From NCBI RefSeq assembly GCF_022347725.1, contig NZ_JAKRGB010000010.1:1-64000 (forward strand): a stretch of 64,000 nucleotides of DNA. Direction: 5' to 3'. The position numbers and the translations under genes are program-made. Shown here piece after piece: positions 18,547-26,976 of this stretch (its first letter is position 1; each line of letters starts with the position of its first letter). The notes beneath the pieces were generated by a model, which was not told where the DNA came from, searched no databases, and worked only from the letters and a program-made list of their open reading frames with translations. This DNA comes from Ruegeria sp. Ofav3-42 (GTDB taxonomy: Bacteria; Pseudomonadota; Alphaproteobacteria; Rhodobacterales; Rhodobacteraceae).

Positions 18547-20223
18547 ATGTCACTTGGAATCAGCTACAACAAAACTGGCCGCGCCTTTGGGGTCGGTTTG
18601 GCGATGCTTCTTGGCAGCGTCGCCGCGCCAGCCTTTGCCGAAGAGCCAACATTAAGCGACGAAGCGTTTGAATCGTCCAAGCAGCTCTATTTTGAACAAT
18701 GCGCAGGCTGTCACGGCGTTCTGCGCAAAGGCGCCACCGGCAAAAGCCTTGAACCACATTGGAAGAAAACCGCAGCCGACGGCACTGTGACCGAAGGCGG
18801 CACCCTGCAACTGGGCCAGGAACGTCTGGAAAAGATTATCGCCTGGGGCACCGAAGGCGGTATGAACAACTTCTCGGACATCATGACCGAGCAGGAAATC
18901 AAGGATATGGCGACGTACATCCAGATGGAGGCACCCAAGCCGCCAGAGATGTCGCTGGAACAGATGAAAGCCACCCGCAAGGTCTATGTCGAAGAAGCCG
19001 ACTATCCGACCGAGCCACTGCATGGCCGCAACTGGGAAAACTTCTTCGTCGTCATCGAGCGTGACGTAGGTAAGGTGGCTGTTATCGACGGCGACACCAA
19101 AGAAGTGCTGACACACATCCCGACCGGTTATGCCGTGCACGTTCTGAAGGCGTCCGAGCACCACTCGATCACTGAACCAGAACATCCCGGCCGTTTCTGG
19201 TACACAATGGGCCGCGACGGCAAGATGACCAAGATCGACCTCTGGCAGAAGCCTGAGAACATGTTGGTTTCGGAAGTCAAGATCGCCTATGACGCCCGTG
19301 ACGTGGCCGTTTCCGGCGACGGCAAATACGTCATCGGTGGTGGTTACTGGCCGCCGCACTTCGCAATCGTTGATGCCCAGACAATGGAACCGGTCAAGGT
19401 TGTATCGACCCGCGGTGTGAACGTGGACGGCGACTATGTGGAAGAGGCCCGCGTGGCCGCGATCTACACTACGCCGAACGAGCCGACCTGGATTGTCGCC
19501 ATCAAAGAACTGGGTCAGCTGTGGCAGGTCGACTATACCGATCTGGACAACCTGCGGATCGACAAGATCGACAGCGCCAAGTTCCTGCATGACGGGTTCT
19601 TCGACCCGACAGGCCGCTATTTCCAGATCGCCGCAAACGCGTCGAACAAGATGGTGGTTGTCGATACCGAAACCCACAAGCTTGAGGCGATGATCGACAC
19701 AGCCGCGCTGCCGCACCCTGGTCCGGGCGCCAACTGGGTTGACCCGAATTGCGGCCCGGTCGCCGGTACAACCCACCTTGGTGTTGGCACCGTAACCGTC
19801 TGGGGTAACGACCCGGAAGGTCATCCGGATCAGGCCTGGAAAACCTGCTACGAAGTGGAAACCGACGGCCCCGGCCTGTTTGTCCGTACTCACCCGAATT
19901 CGGACTACATCTGGGCTGACCAGACCAAGCACCCCGAACCGGAAGTGCAGCAATCGGTTCAGGTCATCTCGAAAGAGACCGGCGAGATCGTGAAAACCAT
20001 CCAGATCACCGAAGACGAAGGCAGCGCCGCTGTTCACTTTGAATTCAACGCGGATGGGACCGAGGTCTGGGTTTCCAAGTGGAACCTGTCGGACTCGCTG
20101 GAGCCCAACGGTCAGATCGTGATCTTCGACGCCAAGACGCTGGAAGAAATCGGCCGCATCGAAGGGCTCTTTGCCCCAACCGGCAAGTTCAACGTCTACA
20201 ACCGTTCGAACCACGTTACCTGA
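18547..20223 (+). CDS. nirS: Cytochrome cd1 nitrite reductase
   Basis: A 558-residue periplasmic enzyme that reduces nitrite to NO. A Sec signal peptide ends around APAFA (31). The N-terminal cytochrome c domain carries CAGCHG (heme c at 52-56), followed by an eight-bladed d1-heme propeller. The propeller includes YAVHVLKASEHHSITEPEHPGRFW and the PHPGPGANWVDP histidine region. The start has GGAGA upstream and a Fnr/Dnr-type box 68 nt away. It is a single gene, ended by a strong hairpin and followed by the NirT-like fusion gene. Confidence 0.97.
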   Translation: MSLGISYNKTGRAFGVGLAMLLGSVAAPAFAEEPTLSDEAFESSKQLYFEQCAGCHGVLRKGATGKSLEPHWKKTAADGTVTEGGTLQLGQERLEKIIAWGTEGGMNNFSDIMTEQEIKDMATYIQMEAPKPPEMSLEQMKATRKVYVEEADYPTEPLHGRNWENFFVVIERDVGKVAVIDGDTKEVLTHIPTGYAVHVLKASEHHSITEPEHPGRFWYTMGRDGKMTKIDLWQKPENMLVSEVKIAYDARDVAVSGDGKYVIGGGYWPPHFAIVDAQTMEPVKVVSTRGVNVDGDYVEEARVAAIYTTPNEPTWIVAIKELGQLWQVDYTDLDNLRIDKIDSAKFLHDGFFDPTGRYFQIAANASNKMVVVDTETHKLEAMIDTAALPHPGPGANWVDPNCGPVAGTTHLGVGTVTVWGNDPEGHPDQAWKTCYEVETDGPGLFVRTHPNSDYIWADQTKHPEPEVQQSVQVISKETGEIVKTIQITEDEGSAAVHFEFNADGTEVWVSKWNLSDSLEPNGQIVIFDAKTLEEIGRIEGLFAPTGKFNVYNRSNHVT

Positions 20224-20242
20224 CGGGTTCGCAGCAAAAACC

Positions 20243-20273
20243 GGAAAGGGCGGGCCCCTCGCCCGCCCTTTCC
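20243..20273 (+). terminator. Strong hairpin after nirS
   Basis: A perfect 13-bp stem GGAAAGGGCGGGC / GCCCGCCCTTTCC with a 5-nt loop, 19 nt after the nirS stop. It is followed by TCGTTTG rather than a long T run. It may terminate most nirS transcripts and leave limited readthrough into the next gene. Confidence 0.7.
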
Positions 20274-20347
20274 TCGTTTGACCAATCAGCCAAACTCACC
20301 GGCCTGCCACCCAGGGCCAGACAAGACAGCCAAAACGGAGCCCGGAT

Positions 20348-22135
20348 ATGACCTCCGAACCGGATAAGAAACCACCGATCTGGCGCCGGTATTTCCTGTG
20401 GGGAATGCCCGTGGCCGGTATTGCCGCGGCCTTTGCCGGCGGCATCATCTTCTGGGGCGGGTTCAACACCGCCATGGAAGCCACCAACACCAAAGACTTC
20501 TGCATCTCGTGCCACGAGATGCGCGATTTCGTTTACGAGGAATACACCGGCACGATCCATGACGTGAACCGGTCCGGCGTGGGCGCAGTCTGTTCCGACT
20601 GCCACGTGCCCAAGGACTGGACCCACAAGATGATCCGCAAGATCAAAGCGTCCAAAGAGTTGTATGGCAAGGTCGTCGGCACCATCAACACGCGTGAGAA
20701 ATTCGAGGCCAAGCGTGTGCATCTGGCCATGAATGAATGGGAGCGGATGAAAGCCACCGACTCGCGCGAATGCCGCAACTGCCACGATTTCGAATCGATG
20801 ATGCCCGAGTTCCAGAAACCCCGTGCGCGTCAGCAGCACCTGAATGCGATGGAGATCGGCCAGACCTGTATCGACTGTCACAAGGGGATTGCCCACTCGG
20901 ATGCCCGTGACCGGGCCGACGAGGAGTATCTGGAAGAGCTGGAAGCACCGAACCCGGACTTTATTCGTCCGATCCCGCCGGAATATCTGGCCAGCCTTGC
21001 AAAGATCGAAGCCAAGGAAGCTGCCGAAGCCGAAGCTGAAAAAGCCGCCAAAGCAGCGCAGCACGAGGCCGTACAGGCCCAGATCGCAGCCGCCGTTGAC
21101 GCAGCCGTTGCCGAAGAGCGTTCAAAAGCAAACGGAGAAGAAGCCGCAGCCCCCGCAGGTGGTGGTGGCAGCGATGTCGGTGGCGACGTCAACTGGAATG
21201 CCGTTGCAAGCGCGGACCTGAAACTGTTCTACCCCGGTCAGGCCTCGTTCGAATGGGTGCAGAACGGCAAGTTCCACGGCGGTGCCCGTCCGTTGACCAA
21301 AGGTGGCGATCAATGCACGACCTGCCACGCCAAGGAACTGGACACGATCGGCAACAAGATCGTCGCCGGCGGTGAGCTGGAACCAACGCCGATCCCTGGC
21401 AAGCGCGGTGTGATCGACGCAACCGTTCAGGCAACTCATGACGATGAAAACCTGTACATCCGCCTGCAATGGCCGGATGCGGGCCACAACCCGGCACCGT
21501 TCGTGGATGGCGGCAAGATGGACCCGGACAACCAGATCAAGGTCGCCATGATGATCACCGGCACCGGAATCGAGTTGGGTGAGCAGGTGGGTTGCTGGGC
21601 CTCGTGCCACGCTGACAACACCTATATGCCCTTTGATCCCGGCTCGGATGCGATTGCCGCCAATGGTGATTTCACAAGCCGTATGAGCACTCAGGATACG
21701 GTGAGCAAATACATCAGCGAAAGCCGCACCAAGGTCGAAGTCAAAGGCCGGCGTGGCAAGCCGCTGGGCGGCTGGGACCAGCTGGAGGCCGAAGCGCAGA
21801 TCGAGCAATACCTGGACGATGGCACCTATCTGGACCTGATGCGTGTCTACGCCGACGGTAGCGCAACGAACGGCTATCTGCTGGAACAGCGCGTGGTCAA
21901 TGACGGTGAAATCGCCGCCTCGGCCAACCTGTCCGGTGGCATGTGGACTGTCGTCTTCTCGCGGCCGCTGAATTCCGGCGCACCGGGCGATGTCCCGCTT
22001 GAGCCGGGTCAGACCTACACGGTCGGCTTTGCGATCCACGACGACTTTGCCGCCGCCCGTTTCCACCATGTGACGCTGAACACCAGCCTCGCACTGGATG
22101 ATGATGCTGCAGCAATCAACGTGGTGAAACAGTGA
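20348..22135 (+). CDS. NapC/NirT-like tetraheme cytochrome fused to an EB_dh-type heme domain
   Basis: A 595-residue membrane-anchored multiheme protein. An N-terminal helix (about 15-38) is followed by a NapC/NirT tetraheme domain with CISCH (52-56), CSDCH (82-86), CRNCH (142-146) and CIDCH (174-178). A charged Ala/Glu-rich linker (about 215-265) leads to a second domain (about 280-595) resembling the heme-binding domain of the ethylbenzene dehydrogenase gamma family. That domain has CTTCH (323-327) and an unusual CWASCH (416-421, a CX3CH form). NirT-type proteins oxidise quinol and feed periplasmic reductases. Lying between nirS and a cupredoxin gene, it probably links the quinone pool to NirS. 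Classic NirT is only about 200 residues long. Confidence 0.8.
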   Translation: MTSEPDKKPPIWRRYFLWGMPVAGIAAAFAGGIIFWGGFNTAMEATNTKDFCISCHEMRDFVYEEYTGTIHDVNRSGVGAVCSDCHVPKDWTHKMIRKIKASKELYGKVVGTINTREKFEAKRVHLAMNEWERMKATDSRECRNCHDFESMMPEFQKPRARQQHLNAMEIGQTCIDCHKGIAHSDARDRADEEYLEELEAPNPDFIRPIPPEYLASLAKIEAKEAAEAEAEKAAKAAQHEAVQAQIAAAVDAAVAEERSKANGEEAAAPAGGGGSDVGGDVNWNAVASADLKLFYPGQASFEWVQNGKFHGGARPLTKGGDQCTTCHAKELDTIGNKIVAGGELEPTPIPGKRGVIDATVQATHDDENLYIRLQWPDAGHNPAPFVDGGKMDPDNQIKVAMMITGTGIELGEQVGCWASCHADNTYMPFDPGSDAIAANGDFTSRMSTQDTVSKYISESRTKVEVKGRRGKPLGGWDQLEAEAQIEQYLDDGTYLDLMRVYADGSATNGYLLEQRVVNDGEIAASANLSGGMWTVVFSRPLNSGAPGDVPLEPGQTYTVGFAIHDDFAAARFHHVTLNTSLALDDDAAAINVVKQ

Positions 22136-22138
22136 CAG

Positions 22139-22163
22139 TAGGGGCCGGGTAATCCGGCCCCTA
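22139..22163 (+). terminator. Hairpin between the NirT-like gene and the cupredoxin gene
   Basis: A 10-bp stem TAGGGGCCGG / CCGGCCCCTA with a 5-nt loop, followed by TCCTTTT. It lies 3 nt after the NirT-like stop and 27 nt before the cupredoxin start. It could attenuate transcription or stabilise the upstream message. Confidence 0.6.
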
Positions 22164-22189
22164 TCCTTTTCGGAAAGGAGACATGGACG

Positions 22190-22591
22190 ATGAAACCCCA
22201 CCGCCTTCTTCCTGCGCTGCTGCTTCTGGCCGCGCCTGCATTCGCGGACGAGGCCGCCACGATCTGTGCTGAGGCCGAAGAACGCTATGCCGAGCTGTTC
22301 GGCCAACCCTCATCGGCGGTTGAGGACGCCGAAGTGGTCCTGATGTACAAATACAATTTCTGTCCCGCCGAACTGACCGTCAAACCGGGCACCACGGTGC
22401 GCTGGGTGAACGTGGACAAACGCACCAGCCACTCGGTCCTGCTGAAGGATGGCAGTGAGCCCGAAAGCGACCGCTTGTTCCCCGAGGAAACAGTTGATCT
22501 GACCTTCCTCACGCCCGGCCCGCAGGAATACCTGTGCGGCCCGCATTGGGAAACACAAAATATGATCGGAATGGTCACCGTCGAACCCTGA
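22190..22591 (+). CDS. Periplasmic cupredoxin (plastocyanin/pseudoazurin-like)
   Basis: A 133-residue protein with a signal peptide ending near AFA (19). Its plastocyanin-like fold has type 1 copper ligands His81 (RTSHSV), Cys116 and His119 (YLCGPHW), and probably Met125 or Met128. The C-x2-H-x5-M spacing is one longer than the C-x2-H-x4-M of plastocyanin and pseudoazurin. An N-terminal insertion (20-47) contains two Cys-flanked acidic stretches. Lying next to nirS and the NirT-like gene, it may donate electrons to NirS or to nitric or nitrous oxide reductase. An AAAGGAG ribosome site precedes the start. Confidence 0.8.
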   Translation: MKPHRLLPALLLLAAPAFADEAATICAEAEERYAELFGQPSSAVEDAEVVLMYKYNFCPAELTVKPGTTVRWVNVDKRTSHSVLLKDGSEPESDRLFPEETVDLTFLTPGPQEYLCGPHWETQNMIGMVTVEP

Positions 22592-22623
22592 GCCGAGGCA
22601 GAATAAAAACAGGCATGAAGAAA

Positions 22624-22650
22624 GGAGCGCGGGCGCAAATCCCGCGCTCC
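22624..22650 (+). terminator. Terminator hairpin after the cupredoxin gene
   Basis: A perfect 10-bp GC-rich stem GGAGCGCGGG / CCCGCGCTCC with a 7-nt loop, directly abutting the Fnr-type box of the nirE operon. The T tract is poor (TTAACTT). Confidence 0.7.
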
Positions 22651-22664
22651 TTAACTTATGTCAA
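22651..22664 (+). promoter_or_regulatory. Fnr/Dnr-type box of the nirE operon
   Basis: TTAACTTATGTCAA is one base from TTGAC-N4-GTCAA. The heme d1 synthesis genes therefore have their own promoter rather than depending on readthrough from nirS. Its centre is 139 nt before the preferred nirE start, farther than at the other boxes. Confidence 0.7.
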
Positions 22665-22796
22665 GGAGGTTGGTTTGGGATTGCGCCAGTCTGCCGTCAT
22701 GACACGCCCGGCTCACCCAGCAACGTCCCACAAGCGCGCATGGAAACGGCAGGAAATCCCGGGTTCCGAAGACATTCAGAACAAGCGAGTTTGCAC

Positions 22797-23558
22797 ATGA
22801 GCGGTAAGGTTTTTCTGATAGGCGCTGGCCCTGGCGACCCCGAACTGATGACCCTGCGCGCATTGCGTATGCTGCAAGAAGCCGATGTGGTTGTTTATGA
22901 CCGTCTTGTCTCGGCCGACATCCTCGCCATGCACGCCGAAAACGCGCGGCTGATCCCTGTGGGCAAGGCCCCCAAATGCCACACCGTCCCCCAGGATCGC
23001 ATCAATGCCATTCTGGTCGAGGAAGCCCGCGCAGGCCACACCGTTGCCCGCCTCAAGGGCGGCGATCCGATGATCTTTGGCCGCGGCTCGGAAGAGGCCG
23101 CCTATCTGATGGCCCACGGTATCGCAGTCGAATACGCGCCGGGTATCACGGCGGCGCAGGGGGCATCCTGTTCGACCGGTGTACCGCTGACCCATCGCGG
23201 ATTGGCGACCTCGGTCCAGTACATCACCGGCCACCGGCAGGCGGACAAGGTGCTGGATCTCGACTGGAAACGCCTGGCTGATCCCGCAACCACTCTGGTG
23301 ATCTATATGGGGGTCGCCAATATCGGCCAGATTGCCATGGGGCTGATGACTGAAAACCTGCCCGGCTCGACCCCTGTTCTGGCCGTTGGCAAAGCGACCA
23401 CGCCAGACGAACGCCGCCTTGTGTCGCGCCTCGATCAGCTCGCTGCAGATGTGCGGGATGCCGACCTGAAGGCCCCGACGCTGTTTATCATCGGACAGGT
23501 GGTTTCACTGTACGCGGATCGCCCCGTGGCTGACCTGTTGGAGCAAGCCCATGGATAG
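22797..23558 (+). CDS. nirE: Uroporphyrinogen-III C-methyltransferase for heme d1 synthesis
   Basis: A 253-residue SAM-dependent methyltransferase that converts uroporphyrinogen III to precorrin-2, the first committed step towards heme d1. The motifs VFLIGAGPGDPELMTLRA, YDRLVS, VARLKGGDPMIFGRGSEEA and the GITAAQGASCSTGVPLTHR loop are typical of the SUMT/NirE family. A further upstream ATG (22740) would add 19 unconserved residues. Neither start has a strong ribosome site. It overlaps nirC by 8 nt and heads nirECF-DL-GHJN. Confidence 0.93.
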   Translation: MSGKVFLIGAGPGDPELMTLRALRMLQEADVVVYDRLVSADILAMHAENARLIPVGKAPKCHTVPQDRINAILVEEARAGHTVARLKGGDPMIFGRGSEEAAYLMAHGIAVEYAPGITAAQGASCSTGVPLTHRGLATSVQYITGHRQADKVLDLDWKRLADPATTLVIYMGVANIGQIAMGLMTENLPGSTPVLAVGKATTPDERRLVSRLDQLAADVRDADLKAPTLFIIGQVVSLYADRPVADLLEQAHG

Positions 23559-23901
23559 CGTTGCCCATATGATCGGCGGGCTTCCGGCCTGGACCTCGCG
23601 CGCGGTTCTCACCACGGCAGTGCTGATCGCAACGTCGGCCCTTGCCGCTGACGTGATTGACCCCAACGCCCTGAAACGCCTTGTCCACCAGGATTGCGGT
23701 TCCTGCCATGGGCTGAGCCTCAAAGGTGGCCTTGGTCCGGATCTGCGATCGGAAACTCTGGAGCATTATGACGCGGACGTTCTGACCGGCGTCATCCTCG
23801 ACGGCATCCCTGATACGGCAATGCCCCCATGGCGGCCTCTGATCAGCGAGGAAGAGGCCGAATGGATCGCCCGTTACCTTCTGGAATCGGAGGCACAATG
23901 A
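23551..23901 (+). CDS. nirC: NirC, periplasmic monoheme cytochrome c
   Basis: A 116-residue c-type cytochrome with a signal peptide (cleavage near SALAA) and CGSCHG (49-53). TAMPPWRPLISEEEA supplies the methionine ligand. NirC can donate electrons to NirS and is required for heme d1 maturation in some denitrifiers. It overlaps nirE by 8 nt and nirF by 4 nt. Confidence 0.9.
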   Translation: MDSVAHMIGGLPAWTSRAVLTTAVLIATSALAADVIDPNALKRLVHQDCGSCHGLSLKGGLGPDLRSETLEHYDADVLTGVILDGIPDTAMPPWRPLISEEEAEWIARYLLESEAQ

Positions 23902-25043
23902 AACACCTCATCCTTAGCCTTGCGGCCGCTCTGATGATGACAACGGCGCAAGCGGAACCCACCGCCACCGGAGACCTGGGGCTGGTGATCGAACGCGCCA
24001 AGGGTTCGGTTCTGCTGGTTGATCAATCTGACCGGGCGGCTTTGGCCCGGATCGAAGGGCTGGGCGATCTGTCCCATGCCTCGCTGGTTTATTCACCGGA
24101 TGAGCGCTTTGCCTATGTGTTCGGGCGCGATGGCGGGCTGACAAAGGTCGATATCGTCACCCGTCAGATCGTGAACCGTGTCGTGCAGGCCGGCAACGCC
24201 ATTGGCGGCGCGATCTCGGACGACGGCCAATTGGTGGCAGTATCGAATTACGAACCCGGCGGCGTGCGCGTTTTTGATGCGGACACGCTGGAAATGGTTG
24301 CCGACATCCCCACGGACAGCAAAACCATCGGTCTTGTCGATGCACCCGGTCGCCGGTTCGTCTTCACCATGTGGGACACGGGCGAGACATGGATTGCCGA
24401 TTTCGCCAAGGGCGACCCCGAGATCATCAAGATCCCCGACATGGGCAAAAACCCCTATGACGCGCTGATCACCGCCAATGGCCGCACCTATATCACCGGC
24501 CTGTTCGGTGAGGATGGTCTGACCGCGCTGGACCTCTGGGCCGACAACCCCGAACCGATCCGCGTGTTGCCCGATTATGGGCGCGGACAGGAAGAGATGC
24601 CGGTCTACAAGATGCCCCACCTCGAAGGCTGGGCGCTGACCGGGCGCGAATTCGTCCTGCCCGCCGTTGGCCATCACGAGGTTTTGTGGATCGACTCTGA
24701 CACTCTGACCGAAACCGGGCGCACCAAGACGCACGGCCAGCCGGTCTTTGCCATGGCGCGCCCCGACGGGCGTCAGGTCTGGGTGAATTTCGCGCATCCG
24801 CTGAATGACACGATTCAGGTGATCGACAGCGTCAGCAAAGAGATCATCCACGAGTTCAAACCGGGTCCGGCGGTGCTGCACATGGAGTTCACTCCGCGCG
24901 GGCATGAGGTTTGGATCAGCGTGCGCGATGCCAACAAGGTCATGGTCTACGACACCCAGACCTTTAAAAAACTGCGCGAGATCGATGCCGACAGCCCCTC
25001 GGGCATCTTCTTCACCGCCCGTGCGCACAGAACGGGGTTGTAA
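23898..25043 (+). CDS. nirF: NirF, heme d1 biosynthesis propeller protein
   Basis: A 381-residue protein with an N-terminal signal peptide (MKHLILSLAAALMMTTAQA) and a d1-type beta-propeller resembling the C-terminal domain of NirS without a cytochrome c domain. Motifs include YSPDERFAYVFGRDGGLTKVD and GPAVLHMEFTPRGHEVWISV. It is needed for heme d1 synthesis; its exact reaction is debated. A longer reading from 23829 is only an out-of-context extension, and the ATGA overlap with nirC fixes the start. Confidence 0.92.
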   Translation: MKHLILSLAAALMMTTAQAEPTATGDLGLVIERAKGSVLLVDQSDRAALARIEGLGDLSHASLVYSPDERFAYVFGRDGGLTKVDIVTRQIVNRVVQAGNAIGGAISDDGQLVAVSNYEPGGVRVFDADTLEMVADIPTDSKTIGLVDAPGRRFVFTMWDTGETWIADFAKGDPEIIKIPDMGKNPYDALITANGRTYITGLFGEDGLTALDLWADNPEPIRVLPDYGRGQEEMPVYKMPHLEGWALTGREFVLPAVGHHEVLWIDSDTLTETGRTKTHGQPVFAMARPDGRQVWVNFAHPLNDTIQVIDSVSKEIIHEFKPGPAVLHMEFTPRGHEVWISVRDANKVMVYDTQTFKKLREIDADSPSGIFFTARAHRTGL

Positions 25044-25046
25044 GCG

Positions 25047-26036
25047 ATGGAACATATCACCGACCCGATCGATCGCCGCCTGCTGGACGAGTTTCAGCGC
25101 GACTTTCCCGTAACCGAGCGCCCTTTTCAGGTGTTGGCTTTCACGCTTGGACTGGACGAGACCGAGGTCCTTGACCGTCTGACCCGGATGCGGGCAACAG
25201 GTAGGATAACACGGGTGGGCGCAACAATCGCTCCGGGGGCGGTTTCAGCCAGCACTCTGGCCGCTGTCGCCGCGCCGAGCGAGCGGTTGGAAGAGGTCGC
25301 CGCTCTGATCGATGCCGAACCGGGCGTAAACCACAACTACCAGCGCGAAGATGACTGGAACCTTTGGTTCGTGGCCACTGGCCCGGATCGCGCGCATGTC
25401 GACGACACGCTGGCGCGGATCGCACAGCGCACCGGGCTGCTGGTTCTGGACCTGCGACTTGTGCGCCCGTTCAACGTGGATCTGGGTTTTCGCATGTCTG
25501 GCGAGGTCCGCAATGTGCCCGGACCACGGCAGGTTGATTGCTCGGCCCTGCAAGTGGGCGACCGGGCCTTGTTGCAGGCCCTCAGTTCCGGGCTGCCTGT
25601 GGTTGCTGAACCCTATACCGAATTGGCCCGGTCACTGGACCGCGAAACAGCAGAAGTGATGGCGCGGATCGAGGCGCTGCACAGTGCCGGCATAATCTCA
25701 CGCCTTGGGGTGATTGTGCGCCATCGTGCGCTTGGCTGGTCGGCCAATGCGATGGTCGTCTGGGATTTGCCCGCCGAACAGATCGACACTGCCGGGCCCG
25801 CCCTTGCAGCCCACCCCGGCGTGACGCTGTGCTATGAGCGGCGCCCAATCGAAGGTGTCTGGCCTTACCGCCTCTATTCCATGATCCACGCCCGTTCGCG
25901 CAGCGAAGCGCTTGAGGTATTGGCCCGCGCACGTGCCCTGCCGGAACTGTTCGGCGCGCAGCATAAAGTGCTGTTCTCGACCCGCTGTTTCAAACAAACC
26001 GGCGCGCTGATCCAGACAAAGGAGGCCGCGGCATGA
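25047..26036 (+). CDS. nirDL: NirD-NirL fusion, siroheme decarboxylase
   Basis: A 329-residue protein made of two AsnC/Lrp-like halves: NirD-like (about 1-155) and NirL-like (about 170-325). Each half has a winged-helix part followed by a ferredoxin-like fold with conserved histidines (GVNHNYQREDDWNLWFV and GVTLCYERRPIEGVWPYRLY). With NirG and NirH it decarboxylates siroheme to didecarboxysiroheme. Fusion of nirD and nirL is known from Paracoccus. It starts 3 nt after nirF and overlaps nirG by 4 nt. Confidence 0.92.
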   Translation: MEHITDPIDRRLLDEFQRDFPVTERPFQVLAFTLGLDETEVLDRLTRMRATGRITRVGATIAPGAVSASTLAAVAAPSERLEEVAALIDAEPGVNHNYQREDDWNLWFVATGPDRAHVDDTLARIAQRTGLLVLDLRLVRPFNVDLGFRMSGEVRNVPGPRQVDCSALQVGDRALLQALSSGLPVVAEPYTELARSLDRETAEVMARIEALHSAGIISRLGVIVRHRALGWSANAMVVWDLPAEQIDTAGPALAAHPGVTLCYERRPIEGVWPYRLYSMIHARSRSEALEVLARARALPELFGAQHKVLFSTRCFKQTGALIQTKEAAA

Positions 26037-26482
26037 CGCTTGACGCCACCGACCGGGCAATTCTGAACCGGATGCAGGACGATCTGCCGCTGATTTCGCA
26101 CCCCTATGCCGCGGTAGCCGAAGAACTGGGTTTGTCGGAATATGACCTGCTGGCACGTCTGGCGCGCATGAAAGAAGACCGCGTGATCACCCGCTTTGGT
26201 CCCTTCTTCGACGCCGCCGCAATGGGGGGCGCGTTTTGCCTGTGCGCAATGGCGGTTCCGGCCGAGAAATTCGAAACCGTCCTGACCAAAGTCAATGCGC
26301 ACCCCGAGGTTGCCCATAATTATGAGCGTACGCACCGGCTGAACATGTGGTTCGTGCTGGCCACCGAAACGCCCGAGGGGATCGAGGCCGCCGCCGATGC
26401 AATCGAACGGGAAACGGGGACCCAGGTTCTCCGTTTCCCCAAACTGCAGGAATTCTTCATCGGCTTCCGGGTGGCGGCATGA
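26033..26482 (+). CDS. nirG: NirG, siroheme decarboxylase subunit
   Basis: A 149-residue AsnC/Lrp-like protein of the NirD/L/G/H family. It begins with a winged-helix region (LDATDRAILNRMQDDLPLIS) followed by PEVAHNYERTHRLNMWFVLATE in the effector-like fold. It overlaps both neighbours by 4 nt (ATGA). The four-part family acts together on siroheme. Confidence 0.9.
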   Translation: MTLDATDRAILNRMQDDLPLISHPYAAVAEELGLSEYDLLARLARMKEDRVITRFGPFFDAAAMGGAFCLCAMAVPAEKFETVLTKVNAHPEVAHNYERTHRLNMWFVLATETPEGIEAAADAIERETGTQVLRFPKLQEFFIGFRVAA

Positions 26483-26973
26483 TCGACGCAAAAGACAGAG
26501 AGATTATCGAGGCGCTGCAAGGTGGCCTGCCCCTGGTGCCCGCACCCTATGCGCAGGTGGCGGACAGGCTTGGCATCGACGAGGACGCGCTGCTGCACCG
26601 TCTGGCCGAACTGAAATCTCGCGGTGTGATCCGTCGCATCGCCGCCGCGCCCAACCACTACAAGCTGGGCATGACCTCAAACGGCATGACCGTCTGGGAT
26701 GTCGAAGACGCCCGCATCACCGACTTGGGTGCCCAAATCGGTGCGCTGCCATTTGTCACCCATTGCTATGAACGCCCCCGCGCCCTACCCGACTGGCCCT
26801 ATAACCTGTTCGCTATGGTCCACGGAAAAGACCGCGATGAGGTCGAAGAAAAACGGGCCGAGATCACGGCAATTCTGGGCGATACCTGCCGAGCCAAAGA
26901 TATCCTCTATTCCACGCGCATCCTGAAAAAGACCGGATTGCGCCTGAAATCCAAAGAGCAAGCGAAAGGCTGA
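26479..26973 (+). CDS. nirH: NirH, siroheme decarboxylase subunit
   Basis: A 164-residue AsnC/Lrp-like protein that begins MIDAKDREIIEALQGGLPLV. The second domain has FVTHCYERPRALPDWPYNLF, the same histidine motif as the NirL half upstream. An upstream in-frame start at 26347 would add 44 residues translated out of nirG in another frame, so it is rejected. It ends 3 nt before nirJ. Confidence 0.9.
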   Translation: MIDAKDREIIEALQGGLPLVPAPYAQVADRLGIDEDALLHRLAELKSRGVIRRIAAAPNHYKLGMTSNGMTVWDVEDARITDLGAQIGALPFVTHCYERPRALPDWPYNLFAMVHGKDRDEVEEKRAEITAILGDTCRAKDILYSTRILKKTGLRLKSKEQAKG

Positions 26974-26976
26974 GAC

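Noticed and set aside
18652..20214. 520-codon open frame opposite nirS
   Set aside because: An antisense shadow of a highly biased coding sequence; no ribosome site and no recognisable domain.
20276..20295. GTTTGACCAATCAGCCAAAC as a further Fnr-type box before the NirT fusion
   Set aside because: Only one arm (TTGAC) fits; the second arm CAGCC does not match GTCAA.
21122..22306. 394-codon open frame opposite the NirT fusion and cupredoxin
   Set aside because: It spans the terminator hairpin and both plus-strand genes that have clear motifs; it is a shadow.
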